A stretch of 64,000 bases of DNA from Achromobacter xylosoxidans. Its GTDB lineage: Bacteria > Pseudomonadota > Gammaproteobacteria > Burkholderiales > Burkholderiaceae_B. Under the pieces are notes generated by a model, which searched no databases, was not told where the DNA came from, and worked only from the letters and a program-made list of their open reading frames with translations. Shown here one piece after another: positions 36,779-45,179 of the stretch. The stretch's first letter is position 1. The number at the start of each line of letters is the position of its first letter. A program made the position numbers and the translations under genes. The DNA is taken from positions 62,001-126,000 of the forward strand of contig NZ_MTLG01000110.1 in NCBI RefSeq assembly GCF_002192695.1, written 5' to 3'.

Positions 36779-37408
36779 ATGGGCGCCAAAGTTTCTACTG
36801 TCATGTCATCCAGGGGCGCCTCAAACCGGCGGGGTCCGCCCACGGATCACGCCGGACCGGCCGCAGGCCGTGAGCGCCGGCTCGACATCCACGTGTTCGT
36901 TTCCGAAGCGGGCGGCCTGGCCACGGGCCGGGCCTGGGAGCGCTGCGTATGGCGCGATGCCCGCGTCCTGATCGCCGAATCCCCGGCGCCGCATCTGCCG
37001 GTCTCCGTGGAAAGCGCGCTGCGCACCGTCGCCGCCGACGTGGCGCGGGATCGCGGCTGGCAGGGCATGGGCACCGTTGCTTTCGCGCTGGACGACCGCA
37101 GCGGCGTGTTCCGCGTGATCGACGCCCAGGCGCAGGCCCATTCGGGCGCGGCCGTGCATGACTGCGAGCCCGTCGCCGCCCATGCGCTGGAAGTGCGCAT
37201 CGACGGCTGCGTGGACCGCCGCCTGCCATGCACGCGGTTGCTGGTGTGCGGCGCGACCCGGGGCGAGGTTCTGCGGCGTGCCTATCGCGCCCTGTCGGAA
37301 ATGCCCGGACCCGCGGGCGTCGACCGCGCCTTCCTCATGAACCGCATTGCCTCGCGAGCCTATTGTTCGGGCCTGACGGGCACGCGGCTCGACCAGGCGG
37401 TGGGCTGA
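36779..37408 (+). CDS. Compact biotin-carboxylase-like protein, catalytic residues lost
   Basis: 209 residues from ATG at 36779, behind a GGGAGGGG ribosome site. Residues 32-70 align without gaps to the ATP-grasp segment of AccC running from RHVEIQV to EEAPAP (recalled from memory). Residues 96-143 match the segment with the catalytic EMNTR motif, and 151-209 match the C-terminal lid (LLVCGATRGEVLRRAYRAL). The N-terminal third, the glycine-rich ATP loop and the middle of the C-domain are missing. EMNTR reads DAQAQ at 115-119, so the essential Arg is Gln, and the AccC Gln233 and His236 positions are Trp and Ala. It is thus a shrunken pseudoenzyme whose role is unknown. The intact frame and good ribosome site argue that it is expressed rather than decayed. 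Confidence 0.75.
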   Translation: MGAKVSTVMSSRGASNRRGPPTDHAGPAAGRERRLDIHVFVSEAGGLATGRAWERCVWRDARVLIAESPAPHLPVSVESALRTVAADVARDRGWQGMGTVAFALDDRSGVFRVIDAQAQAHSGAAVHDCEPVAAHALEVRIDGCVDRRLPCTRLLVCGATRGEVLRRAYRALSEMPGPAGVDRAFLMNRIASRAYCSGLTGTRLDQAVG

Positions 37409-37525
37409 ACCGCTTTGCCGGCGGGCTGCGCAAGCCCGCCGCGCCGCGACCAGGGGCGTTTCAACCCCTACAATAGACCGCACATCCCTAGCCTGGGCGC
37501 GCCCAGGCGCTACTTGTGCCGCGCT

Positions 37526-38941
37526 ATGACCTTGCTGAGCGATCTACAGTCCCTTCTGGGCGCTTCCCACGTGCTGACGGGCACGGATGCCGACACCTAC
37601 GTGCTGGATTGGCGCCGCCGCTATCGAGGGGCGGCGCTGGCGGTGATCCGTCCCGGCTCGACTGCGGAAGTGGCGGCGGCCGTGAGGCTGTGCGCCGGGC
37701 ACGGCGTGCCGGTGGTGCCGCAGGGCGGCAATACCGGCCTGTGCGGCGGGGCCACGCCCGACCCGTCGGGCAGCGCCGTGATCCTGTCCACCACCCGGCT
37801 GACCGCGGTGCGCGCGCTGGATACCGACAACGACACGATCACCGTGGAGGCCGGCTGCGTGCTGCAAGCGGTGCAGGAGGCCGCGGCAGCCGCCGGCAGG
37901 CTGTTTCCGCTGAGCCTGGCCGCCGAAGGCAGCTGCACCATAGGCGGTAACCTAGCCACCAATGCCGGCGGCACGCAGGTGCTGCGCTACGGCAACACGC
38001 GCGACCTGACGCTGGGCCTGGAGGTCGTGACCGCCGAAGGCGAGATCTGGAACGGCCTGCGCGGCCTGCGCAAGGACAACACCGGTTACGACCTGCGCGA
38101 CCTGTACATCGGCAGCGAAGGCACGCTGGGCATCATCACCGCCGCGACGCTGAAACTGTTTCCGAGGCCGGTGGCCTCGTGCACGGCGCTGCTGACGCTG
38201 GACGGCATCGACCAGGCCGTCGAGCTGCTGTCGCGCGCGAGAGCGGGCTTTGGCGCGGCGCTGACCGGCTTCGAACTGATGAGCGGCGCCTGCCTGCAGG
38301 CCGTTGTGCGCCTGTTCCCGCAGCAGCGCCTGCCTTTCGAGGGAGATTCCGCCGCATCGCCGTGGTTCGCCCTGCTGGAACTGTCCGACAGCGAAAGCGA
38401 GGCGCACGCGCGCGAACGATTCGAAACCGTGTTGGGTGAGGCCATCGAAAGCGGCCTGGTGAACGATGCCGCCATTGCCGCGAACGTGGCGCAAAGCAAG
38501 GCGCTGTGGCATCTGCGTGAGAGCATTCCGCTGGCGGAGGCGGAGTTGGGCAAATCGGTCAAGCATGACGTGTCGATTCCGATTTCCGCCATCGCCGGTT
38601 TCGTGCACAAGACCAACGCCTTGCTGCAGGCGCGCTTTCCCGGCGTGCGCCACGTGATCTTCGGCCACCTGGGCGACGGCAACCTGCATTACAACGTGGC
38701 CCATGCGCCGGGGCAGACCGAGGCCGAACTGCTGGCGCTGCAAGGCGATATCTACGGCGTGGTCCACGACAGCGTGCACGCGCACCATGGTTCGATCAGC
38801 GCGGAACATGGCGTGGGCCAGCTCAAGCTCGACGAGCTGCCGCGTTACAAGAGCGCGGTCGAACTGGATCTGATGCGCAGAATAAAGCGAGCGCTGGACC
38901 CGCAAGGGCTGATGAATCCGGGCAAGGTGCTGCGGGCCTGA
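37526..38941 (+). CDS. FAD-binding oxidoreductase, D-2-hydroxyacid dehydrogenase type
   Basis: 471 residues from ATG at 37526; the frame upstream to 37415 lacks coding character. VAO-type FAD domain: VVPQGGNTGLCGGATPD, then LAAEGSCTIGGNLATNAGG for flavin contact. The C-terminal FAD-oxidase domain has HVIFGHLGDGNLHYNV and ISAEHGVGQLK, which hold the metal-binding His and Glu residues of the D-lactate / D-2-hydroxyglutarate dehydrogenase family. It oxidises a D-2-hydroxyacid such as D-2-hydroxyglutarate, passing electrons to an acceptor. Exact substrate unknown. It stands alone between the pseudoenzyme gene (117 nt) and the two-component system (28 nt). Confidence 0.9.
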   Translation: MTLLSDLQSLLGASHVLTGTDADTYVLDWRRRYRGAALAVIRPGSTAEVAAAVRLCAGHGVPVVPQGGNTGLCGGATPDPSGSAVILSTTRLTAVRALDTDNDTITVEAGCVLQAVQEAAAAAGRLFPLSLAAEGSCTIGGNLATNAGGTQVLRYGNTRDLTLGLEVVTAEGEIWNGLRGLRKDNTGYDLRDLYIGSEGTLGIITAATLKLFPRPVASCTALLTLDGIDQAVELLSRARAGFGAALTGFELMSGACLQAVVRLFPQQRLPFEGDSAASPWFALLELSDSESEAHARERFETVLGEAIESGLVNDAAIAANVAQSKALWHLRESIPLAEAELGKSVKHDVSIPISAIAGFVHKTNALLQARFPGVRHVIFGHLGDGNLHYNVAHAPGQTEAELLALQGDIYGVVHDSVHAHHGSISAEHGVGQLKLDELPRYKSAVELDLMRRIKRALDPQGLMNPGKVLRA

Positions 38942-38969
38942 GGCGCCGCGCACGACAGGAACCCCAATC

Positions 38970-39686
38970 ATGACAACCAGTCCCGCAGCGGGCGCGAACT
39001 ACCGGGTGCTGATCGTCGAGGATGATCCCGTCATCTCCGGCAATCTGTACACCTTCCTGGAGGCCCGAGGCTTCCTGCCCGATGCCGCCTACTCGGGTCC
39101 GGCCGCGCTGCAGCGGCTGAAGGAACAGCGCTTCGATGCCCTGATCCTGGACATCGGCCTGCCGGGCATGGACGGCAACGCGGTGCTGCACACGCTGCGC
39201 AACGACATGCGCGCGGACGTGCCGGTGCTGATGCTGACGGCGCGCGACAGCCTGGAAGACAAGCTGGCCGGGTTCTCGCATGGCGCGGACGACTACCTGA
39301 CCAAGCCCTTCGCGCTGCTGGAGGTGGAAGCGCGCCTGATTGCGCTGATCCAGCGCGCCAAGGGCGCGACAGTGGACTCGGTGCGGGCCTTTGGCCCCCT
39401 GTCCTACGACACCCGCAACCGTGCGGTGTCGGTCAACGGCAACCCCGTGCATCTCACGCGCAAGGCCGGCCTCATCATCGAAGCGCTGTTGCGCGATCCG
39501 GGCAGGGTGGTGTCGCGCGAGGAGCTGGAGTCCACCTTGTGGGGCAACGAGCCGCCTTCGTCCGACGCCTTGCGCAGCCAGGTCCACCTGTTGCGGCGCG
39601 CATTGGCCGATGCCGGTTTCGACGGCATCGAAACCATCCACGGGACCGGCTGGCGCCTGACGCTGGAAGCCGGGGCGGCGAGATGA
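38970..39686 (+). CDS. OmpR/PhoB-family response regulator
   Basis: 238 residues. Receiver domain: acidic pair in IVEDD (17-19), phosphoacceptor Asp61 in LILDIGLPGMDG, Thr in MLTARDS and Lys in YLTKPF. The winged-helix DNA-binding domain (about 135-235) has YDTRNRAVSVNG, LTRKAGLIIEALL and the recognition helix RSQVHLLRRALADAG. Phosphorylated by the kinase whose gene overlaps its stop by 4 nt. Likely targets are the envelope genes immediately downstream. Confidence 0.94.
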   Translation: MTTSPAAGANYRVLIVEDDPVISGNLYTFLEARGFLPDAAYSGPAALQRLKEQRFDALILDIGLPGMDGNAVLHTLRNDMRADVPVLMLTARDSLEDKLAGFSHGADDYLTKPFALLEVEARLIALIQRAKGATVDSVRAFGPLSYDTRNRAVSVNGNPVHLTRKAGLIIEALLRDPGRVVSREELESTLWGNEPPSSDALRSQVHLLRRALADAGFDGIETIHGTGWRLTLEAGAAR

Positions 39687-41053
39687 GCAGCGTTTCCGCG
39701 GCGTCTGCCGGGGGCACGCTGACCCAGCGCGTGGTATGGGCGCTGACCGGAACCGTGGCGCTGTTCGTGACGGCGCTGGCCCTGCTGGCCTACCTGACCT
39801 TCGACCAGATGGAAGACGATCTGGTCAATGACATCCTGAACACCGAAATGGACCGGCTGGTGCAGCATGCGCGCACCAGCGACGGCTTCCTGCCGCGCGA
39901 TGGCGTGCGCGAACTGGGCGGCTCCATGCGCGCCTGGGTCAGTGTGGACGGCAAGCGGCCCGCTGGCATGCCCCAGGAAATCGAATCCCTGGATAGCGGC
40001 CTGCACCTGGTCGAGCCTGGCGCCTACACTTGGCACGTGATGGTGGCGGACACGGCGCGGGGCAAGGTGTACCTGCTGTACGACGCCACCGAGAACGAAG
40101 GGCGGGTGCATGACTTCGGCTTGATCGTGCTGGGCGTGGGCGCGATTTGCGTGGTGGGCGCCTATGCGCTGTCGCGGCGCGTGGCCGCCATCGCGGTCAG
40201 TCCGCTGCTGGACCTGACCGACCGGCTGGCGACCTGGGCGCCCGGATCGCCCGATATGGCGGTGACGCGCGATGACGAAGCCGGCCGGCTGATAGAGGCC
40301 TTCAACCGGGTGCAGAACCAGGTGGACAGATCGATTGCGCGCGAGCGCGAATTCGCGGGCAATCTCAGCCACGAGGTGCGCACGCCCTTGGCCGCGATCC
40401 GCTCGGATAGCGAATTGATGCTGTTGACCCAGGCGCTGACCCCGGACCAGCGCCAGCGCCTGACCCGCGTGGTGGACAACGTGGACGATGTGATCGTGTC
40501 GCTGGAGAGCGCGCGCTCCATGGCGCGCGATGAACTGCGCCCGGCAGAGTCCGTCAATCTCGCCGAATGCATGGACAACGCCTGGCGCGGCTACGAAGCC
40601 CAGGCGGGGTTGGCCGGGCTCGGTTTCGAAAACCGGATCGCCGCCAGCCAGGTTCGCACGCTGGATCGCTATGCCTTGCTGACCGTGTTGCGCAATCTGG
40701 TCCGCAACGCGGTGGAGCACGCCGCGCCGGCGACGCTGACGGCGAGCCTCGCCGCCGACGGCGGACTGGAGCTGCGCGACGACGGCAAGGGCATCGCCGC
40801 CGACGACCTGCCTTTCCTGTTTCGCCGCTATTACAGCGGCCGCATGCGGGATTCGGGCGCGGGAAGTCCCGACGAGACGGCGCGCGGCCTCGGGCTGGCG
40901 ATCGCCAAGCGCGTCTGCGACATGCAAGGCTGGTCGCTGACGGTCGATTCCTCGCGGCAGGGCGAGCAACGCGGCACCCGCTTCACGCTGCGTTTCGAGG
41001 CCGACGCGGGCCAGGCGACGGAGGCGGCCCGCGGCGTGCAAGGTCAAATTTGA
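39683..41053 (+). CDS. Sensor histidine kinase
   Basis: 456 residues from ATG at 39683, overlapping the regulator stop (ATGA); the frame open back to 39539 is not used. Two membrane helices (about 18-40 and 146-164) enclose a periplasmic sensor of about 105 residues. A HAMP-like linker, then H-box NLSHEVRTPLAAI with His230, N-box LRNLVRNAVEHA, G-boxes ELRDDGKGIA and ARGLGLAIAKRV. It senses an unknown envelope signal and phosphorylates the partner regulator. Confidence 0.94.
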   Translation: MSSVSAASAGGTLTQRVVWALTGTVALFVTALALLAYLTFDQMEDDLVNDILNTEMDRLVQHARTSDGFLPRDGVRELGGSMRAWVSVDGKRPAGMPQEIESLDSGLHLVEPGAYTWHVMVADTARGKVYLLYDATENEGRVHDFGLIVLGVGAICVVGAYALSRRVAAIAVSPLLDLTDRLATWAPGSPDMAVTRDDEAGRLIEAFNRVQNQVDRSIAREREFAGNLSHEVRTPLAAIRSDSELMLLTQALTPDQRQRLTRVVDNVDDVIVSLESARSMARDELRPAESVNLAECMDNAWRGYEAQAGLAGLGFENRIAASQVRTLDRYALLTVLRNLVRNAVEHAAPATLTASLAADGGLELRDDGKGIAADDLPFLFRRYYSGRMRDSGAGSPDETARGLGLAIAKRVCDMQGWSLTVDSSRQGEQRGTRFTLRFEADAGQATEAARGVQGQI

Positions 41054-41115
41054 CGAAAGTTCGACTGTCGGCGGCCTAAGCTGCCCGTTTGCCTGACGGA
41101 CTCCTGTCGCCGACC

Positions 41116-41850
41116 ATGCCGCCCTTATCGCCGCCCGCGCTGCGCAAGCCGACGCCGGCCTCGTATCTGTTCAGCCATGTCTTTGCGATCACGCTGGTGC
41201 TGGCCTGTCTGGCGTGGTGGGCCAAGGTCTCGGGCTTGGATTTGCGCATCGCCCGCGCGCTGTTCGATCCTGCGCTGGATGATTTTCCGCTGCGCCTGAA
41301 CCGCTGGCTGGACCTGATTGGCCATCGCATGGTGCTGGCCTTGCCCATCGGGATAGGACTGGCCGCCGTGGGCGTGGCGGCGGCCAGCTATCGCATTCCG
41401 GCCTGGCGGCCGTGGCGCGGGCCCGCACTGGCGCTGGCGGCAACCTGCCTGACCGGGCAGGTGGTGGTGAACCAGCTGAAGCACTACACCACGCTGCCCC
41501 GTCCCTACGATCTGGACTCCTTGGGCGGCTATACGCCCTATCCCTTGCACTGGTGGACCTGGGTGCGGGCCGGGGCGGGCGGCGCCTTGCCCAGCGGTCA
41601 TGCCGGCGCGGGCTATTCGATGCTGACCCTATATTTCTTGGGCTGGGCGCTGGGGCGTCCGGCCTGGCGCTGGTGGGGGCTGGCCGTGGGCGTTGCGGCC
41701 GGAGTGGGTTTTTCCGTGGTGCGCATCCTGCAGGGCGCCCATTTCCTCAGCCAGACGCTCTGGTCCGCGGCTCTGCTGTGGCTCCTGGCGACCCTGTTTT
41801 TCTATCCTCTCATCGTGGCCCGGCCCCCCGCGGAGAACCTGAACCGCTAG
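41116..41850 (+). CDS. PAP2-family membrane phosphatase
   Basis: 244 residues from ATG at 41116 (a TTG at 41089 is possible). Several membrane helices and the three PAP2 motifs: KHYTTLPRP (KX6RP), PSGHA (PSGH) and SVVRILQGAHFLSQTLWS (SRX5HX3D type; the last acidic residue is replaced by Gln/Thr in this reading). The HWWTWVRAGAGGALPSGHA context is like lipid A phosphatases and other PAP2 lipid phosphatases at the inner membrane. It follows the two-component system by 62 nt in the same direction, suggesting signal-controlled dephosphorylation of lipid A, undecaprenyl pyrophosphate or phosphatidylglycerophosphate. Confidence 0.85.
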   Translation: MPPLSPPALRKPTPASYLFSHVFAITLVLACLAWWAKVSGLDLRIARALFDPALDDFPLRLNRWLDLIGHRMVLALPIGIGLAAVGVAAASYRIPAWRPWRGPALALAATCLTGQVVVNQLKHYTTLPRPYDLDSLGGYTPYPLHWWTWVRAGAGGALPSGHAGAGYSMLTLYFLGWALGRPAWRWWGLAVGVAAGVGFSVVRILQGAHFLSQTLWSAALLWLLATLFFYPLIVARPPAENLNR

Positions 41851-42015
41851 TCGCGGAATTTTCCGGCCCGCACCTGTGCCAATCCCGGGTGCGCGCATCG
41901 GCATGCCGCGCGTCGCTGGCGCCATGCTGATGCGCGGGCGCGCGGCCGGCCCAAAGTACAATGGGCGCCGATGCTCGGCCCAGGGCCGTGCTCAACTGCT
42001 TTCGGATAATTCCCA

Positions 42016-42744
42016 ATGAACGTTCCCGCCGATACTCCCGTCGCGCCGCGACGCCGTCCCCGGAACCTGGCCCAGGGGCTGGTCGAGAACATCACGGAAC
42101 GCATCCGCGCCGGGGACATCCGGCCCGGCGACAAGTTGCCGACGGAATCCGAGATCATGCGCCAGTTTGGCGTCAGCCGTACGGTGGTGCGCGAGGCCTT
42201 GTCCCGGCTGCAGGCATCGGGCCTGGTCGAGACGCATCATGGCGTGGGCACGTACGCGCTTGAACCCAGCGGCGGCGGGGATTTTCGCGTGGATCCGGCC
42301 GACATCGGCACGGTGCGCGACATACTGGTCCTGCTTGAACTGCGCATCTGCCTGGAAAGCGAGGCTGCCGGCCTGGCCGCGGCCCGGCGCAGCCCGGAGC
42401 AGCTGCTTGAGATGAGGCGCGCGCTGGATGCCTTCAAGGGCGCGCTGGACAGCGGCGGGGACACCGTCACGCCGGATTTCAAGTTCCATCTGCTGGTGGC
42501 GCAATCCACGGACAATCGCTACTTCGCGGACCTGATGTCGCATCTGGGTTCGGCCATCATTCCTCGCACCCGGATCAATTCAGCGAAGTTCGCGCACCAG
42601 GACCGCGCCGCCTATCTGGCGCGCGTGAATCTCGAACACGAGGACATCTACGGCGCGATTCAGCGCCAGGATGCGGAGGCCGCGCGCGCGGCCATGCGCA
42701 CGCATCTGAGCAACAGCCGCGAGCGGCTGCGGCGCGCCCAGTAG
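42016..42744 (+). CDS. FadR-subfamily GntR regulator with FCD domain
   Basis: 242 residues. GntR winged helix at about 15-85: GDIRPGDKLPTESEIMRQFGVSRTVVREALSRLQASG is a textbook match. The FCD effector domain (about 95-235) keeps the metal-binding Asp and His residues in DFKFHLLVAQ, the SHLGSAI helix and AMRTHL. FCD regulators usually respond to small carboxylic acids or sugar acids. It lies between the PAP2 and LtaS-like genes in the same direction, 165 nt and 144 nt away, so it may be a separate unit. A TACAAT -10-like box is at 41956-41961. Confidence 0.9.
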   Translation: MNVPADTPVAPRRRPRNLAQGLVENITERIRAGDIRPGDKLPTESEIMRQFGVSRTVVREALSRLQASGLVETHHGVGTYALEPSGGGDFRVDPADIGTVRDILVLLELRICLESEAAGLAAARRSPEQLLEMRRALDAFKGALDSGGDTVTPDFKFHLLVAQSTDNRYFADLMSHLGSAIIPRTRINSAKFAHQDRAAYLARVNLEHEDIYGAIQRQDAEAARAAMRTHLSNSRERLRRAQ

Positions 42745-42888
42745 GGGCGGCCGCGGGCTCGCGCAAAACCGCGTTAATCTTTGCGCGTTTTCAAATTTCG
42801 GACCACGAGGCGGCATGGCTCTGCTCGGCATACACGGCGGTATTTCATCATCTGAGCAGGCGTTCCTGCGCCAGCGGGGGGCCGTCGC

Positions 42889-44784
42889 ATGCGCCGCCTG
42901 ACGCTACGGTTCATCATCGCCATCCTGGCGCTATTGACGCTTTCGCGTCTGGGCCTGGCCTTCTGGATGTGGGATCGGGTCGAGGCCGCCGGCGGGCTGG
43001 GACCGTTGCTGCTGGGGGGGCTGCGCATCGACGTCTGCCTGATGTCGATGGTGATCGCGCTGCCGGCGGTGCTGTCGCCCTGGTTCGGGCACCGGCCGCT
43101 GGCGATCCGCATCACTGCCTGGTGGTTCCGCGTCTGGTGGATGCTGTATGTGCTGCTGGAAGTTTCCACGCCGCAGTTCATCGCGGAGTACGACACGCGG
43201 CCCAACCGTCTCTATTTCATCTACCTGCTGAATCCGAAGGAAGTCGGCTCGATGCTGTGGCAGGGCTACAAGGGCGTGCTGCTGGCGGCCTTCGTGGTGC
43301 TGGTGCTGGCCGCCTGGTTGTCGGTCCGCTTGTTTCCCACTCGGGTGCGCGATCCGTTCATGGCGTGGTGGAAGCGGCCGGTGGCTTCATTCGTGATTCT
43401 CGCCCTGGTGTTCCTGGGCGCGCGCGGCACGCTGGAGCATCGTCCGATCAATCCGGCCAAGGTCGCCTACAGTTCGGACGCAATGGTCAATGCGCTGGCG
43501 TTGAATTCGCTGTATAGCGTGTTTGACGCCGCCTACCGCATGCGCGATGAGCGATCGTCGGCCGCCATGTATCCCAAGATGGCAGTGGATGAGATGAACG
43601 CCATCGTGCGCGAGAAGGCCGGACTGACGGGCGCGCCGCTGGATGCGCGCTATCCCAGCCTGCACGAGCAGAAGGCGGCGGTGCGCCGGGACAAGCCGCT
43701 GAACCTGGTGATCATCCTGCAGGAGAGCCTGGGGGCGCAATATGTGGGCAGCCTGGGCGGACGGGATCTGACGCCCAACATCGACCGCTTGGGGCAGGAA
43801 GGCTGGATGTTCCATCGGGCCTATGCAACGGGCACGCGTTCGGTGCGGGGCATCGAGGCGGTCACGGCGGGCTTCCTGCCCAGCGTGGCCGATGCCGTGG
43901 TGAAGCTGCCGCGGTCGCAGACGGGCTTTTTCACGCTGGCGCAGGTGTTGGGCAAGCATGGCTACCATTCGCGCTTCGTGTACGGGGGCGAGTCGCACTT
44001 CGACAATATGCGGGCCTTTTTCCTGGGCAATGGTTTCGACGAGATCGTGGATCGTCCGAAGTTCGTGAATCCGGTGTTCGAGGGATCCTGGGGGGCCTCG
44101 GACGAGGACATGTTCAACCAGGTGGATCGCTTGCTGCGTGCGGATGGCGACAAGCCGGTGTTCACGCTGGCGTTCTCGGTGTCCAACCATTCGCCTTGGG
44201 AGTATCCGGAAGGTCGCATCAAGCCGGTGGGCGATCCGGCCACGGTGGACAACACGGTGCGCTATGCGGATTGGGCGCTGGGGCAGTTTTTCGATAAGGC
44301 GCGCAAGGCGCCATATTGGGACAACACGGTGTTCCTGGTGATCGCGGATCACGATTCGCGGGTTTACGGTTCCATTCCGGTGCCGGTGCGGCATTTCCAA
44401 ATTCCTGCGCTGATTCTGGGGGCGGGGATTGCGCCTCGGCAGGATGAGCGGTTGGTCAGCCAGATCGACATGGCGCCTACCATGCTGTCCTTGATGGGCC
44501 TGGACAACGTGAATCCCATGCTGGGCGTGGATCTGACGCAGCGGGATCCGAATCGGGCGATGATGCAGTACGCGGATAATTTCGGGTATCTGCGGGGGGA
44601 TCAGTTGCTGGTGCTGGAGCCTTCGAAGCCGCCGCGGCAGTTCCGATACGAGGCTGCGCCTGTGGGGCGGGATGAGGTTTATGCGCCAGTGGAGCCTTTG
44701 GATCCTCAGCTCTCGGAAGAGGCTTTGGCGCATGCTTTGTGGGCTAGTTGGGCTTATCGGGAAGAGCGGTATCGGTTGCCTTGA
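42889..44784 (+). CDS. LtaS/OpgB-like sulfatase-fold phosphoglycerol or phosphoethanolamine transferase
   Basis: 631 residues. Five N-terminal membrane helices (about 5-185) are followed by a periplasmic alkaline-phosphatase/sulfatase domain. Metal and catalytic sites: Glu in NLVIILQESLGA (about 279), nucleophile Thr in ATGTRSVRGIEA (about 315), His in SVSNHSPWEYP and Asp-His in VIADHDSRVYG (about 487). Gram-negative relatives transfer phosphoglycerol to periplasmic glucans or phosphoethanolamine to lipids; lipoteichoic acid itself is not expected. Codon choice drifts towards T- and G-ending codons in the last 300 bases, next to a long inverted-repeat element. Start ATG at 42889 gives the correct first helix. 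Confidence 0.9.
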   Translation: MRRLTLRFIIAILALLTLSRLGLAFWMWDRVEAAGGLGPLLLGGLRIDVCLMSMVIALPAVLSPWFGHRPLAIRITAWWFRVWWMLYVLLEVSTPQFIAEYDTRPNRLYFIYLLNPKEVGSMLWQGYKGVLLAAFVVLVLAAWLSVRLFPTRVRDPFMAWWKRPVASFVILALVFLGARGTLEHRPINPAKVAYSSDAMVNALALNSLYSVFDAAYRMRDERSSAAMYPKMAVDEMNAIVREKAGLTGAPLDARYPSLHEQKAAVRRDKPLNLVIILQESLGAQYVGSLGGRDLTPNIDRLGQEGWMFHRAYATGTRSVRGIEAVTAGFLPSVADAVVKLPRSQTGFFTLAQVLGKHGYHSRFVYGGESHFDNMRAFFLGNGFDEIVDRPKFVNPVFEGSWGASDEDMFNQVDRLLRADGDKPVFTLAFSVSNHSPWEYPEGRIKPVGDPATVDNTVRYADWALGQFFDKARKAPYWDNTVFLVIADHDSRVYGSIPVPVRHFQIPALILGAGIAPRQDERLVSQIDMAPTMLSLMGLDNVNPMLGVDLTQRDPNRAMMQYADNFGYLRGDQLLVLEPSKPPRQFRYEAAPVGRDEVYAPVEPLDPQLSEEALAHALWASWAYREERYRLP

Positions 44785-44815
44785 GTTCTTTTGTGGCGCT
44801 ATTGGTTCTTAAGAC

Positions 44816-44979
44816 GCTTGGGGCGTTGGGGGCCTGGGGCGCGCGGGGCAACGATTGCGGTCCGGAGCCTTCGCTCCGGACTGCCCTGTCGTCATCTTCG
44901 TCAAGGCCTTCGGCCTTTCCTTCAGATTCCCTCGGGCTTATCGACGCCCCGCGCGCCCCAGGCCCCCAACGCCCCAAGC
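44816..44979. repeat. 164-bp element with perfect 34-bp inverted repeats
   Basis: Arms at 44816-44849 and 44946-44979 are exact reverse complements over 34 bp (G-rich on the left, C-rich on the right). The 96-nt interior has two more hairpins: GTCCGGAG/CTCCGGAC around 44870-44881 and AAGGC/GCCTT around 44903-44917. It begins 32 nt after the LtaS-like gene. It could be a non-autonomous mobile repeat or an extreme termination structure. It contains no plausible gene, and the rest of the 395-bp gap (44785-45179) holds only this and the A-tract hairpin at 45054-45084. Confidence 0.93.
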
Positions 44980-45053
44980 TCCAATGATCAATTATCGGAG
45001 GCCGCTGGGGATAACATTGTTCTTGGGATTCTTGGCTGGGGCGTCTTGTGGCG

Positions 45054-45084
45054 AAAAAAAAAAGCCCGGGCGGCCTCATCGGGC
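45054..45084 (-). terminator. Orphan minus-strand terminator-like hairpin with A10 run
   Basis: On the minus strand GCCCG ... CGGGC (45080-45084 with 45064-45068) is followed by ten Ts (complement of 45054-45063). It is oriented to stop leftward transcription, but the flanking genes on both sides are plus strand. It may end an antisense or small transcript from within the acyltransferase gene region, or be a remnant. Confidence 0.45.
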
Positions 45085-45179
45085 ATACGCGGTGTCTCGT
45101 GGTGGGTGCTGGCGCTGCGCGCTGGTGGTGGCTTGATTCTGCGCAAGTCGAGTTTTTGCTGAAGGTAGGAAACTGGCGC

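Noticed and set aside
44748-45047. Several short open frames on both strands in the gap after the LtaS-like gene
   Set aside because: They run through the 34-bp inverted repeats and simply encode the palindrome; no coding features.
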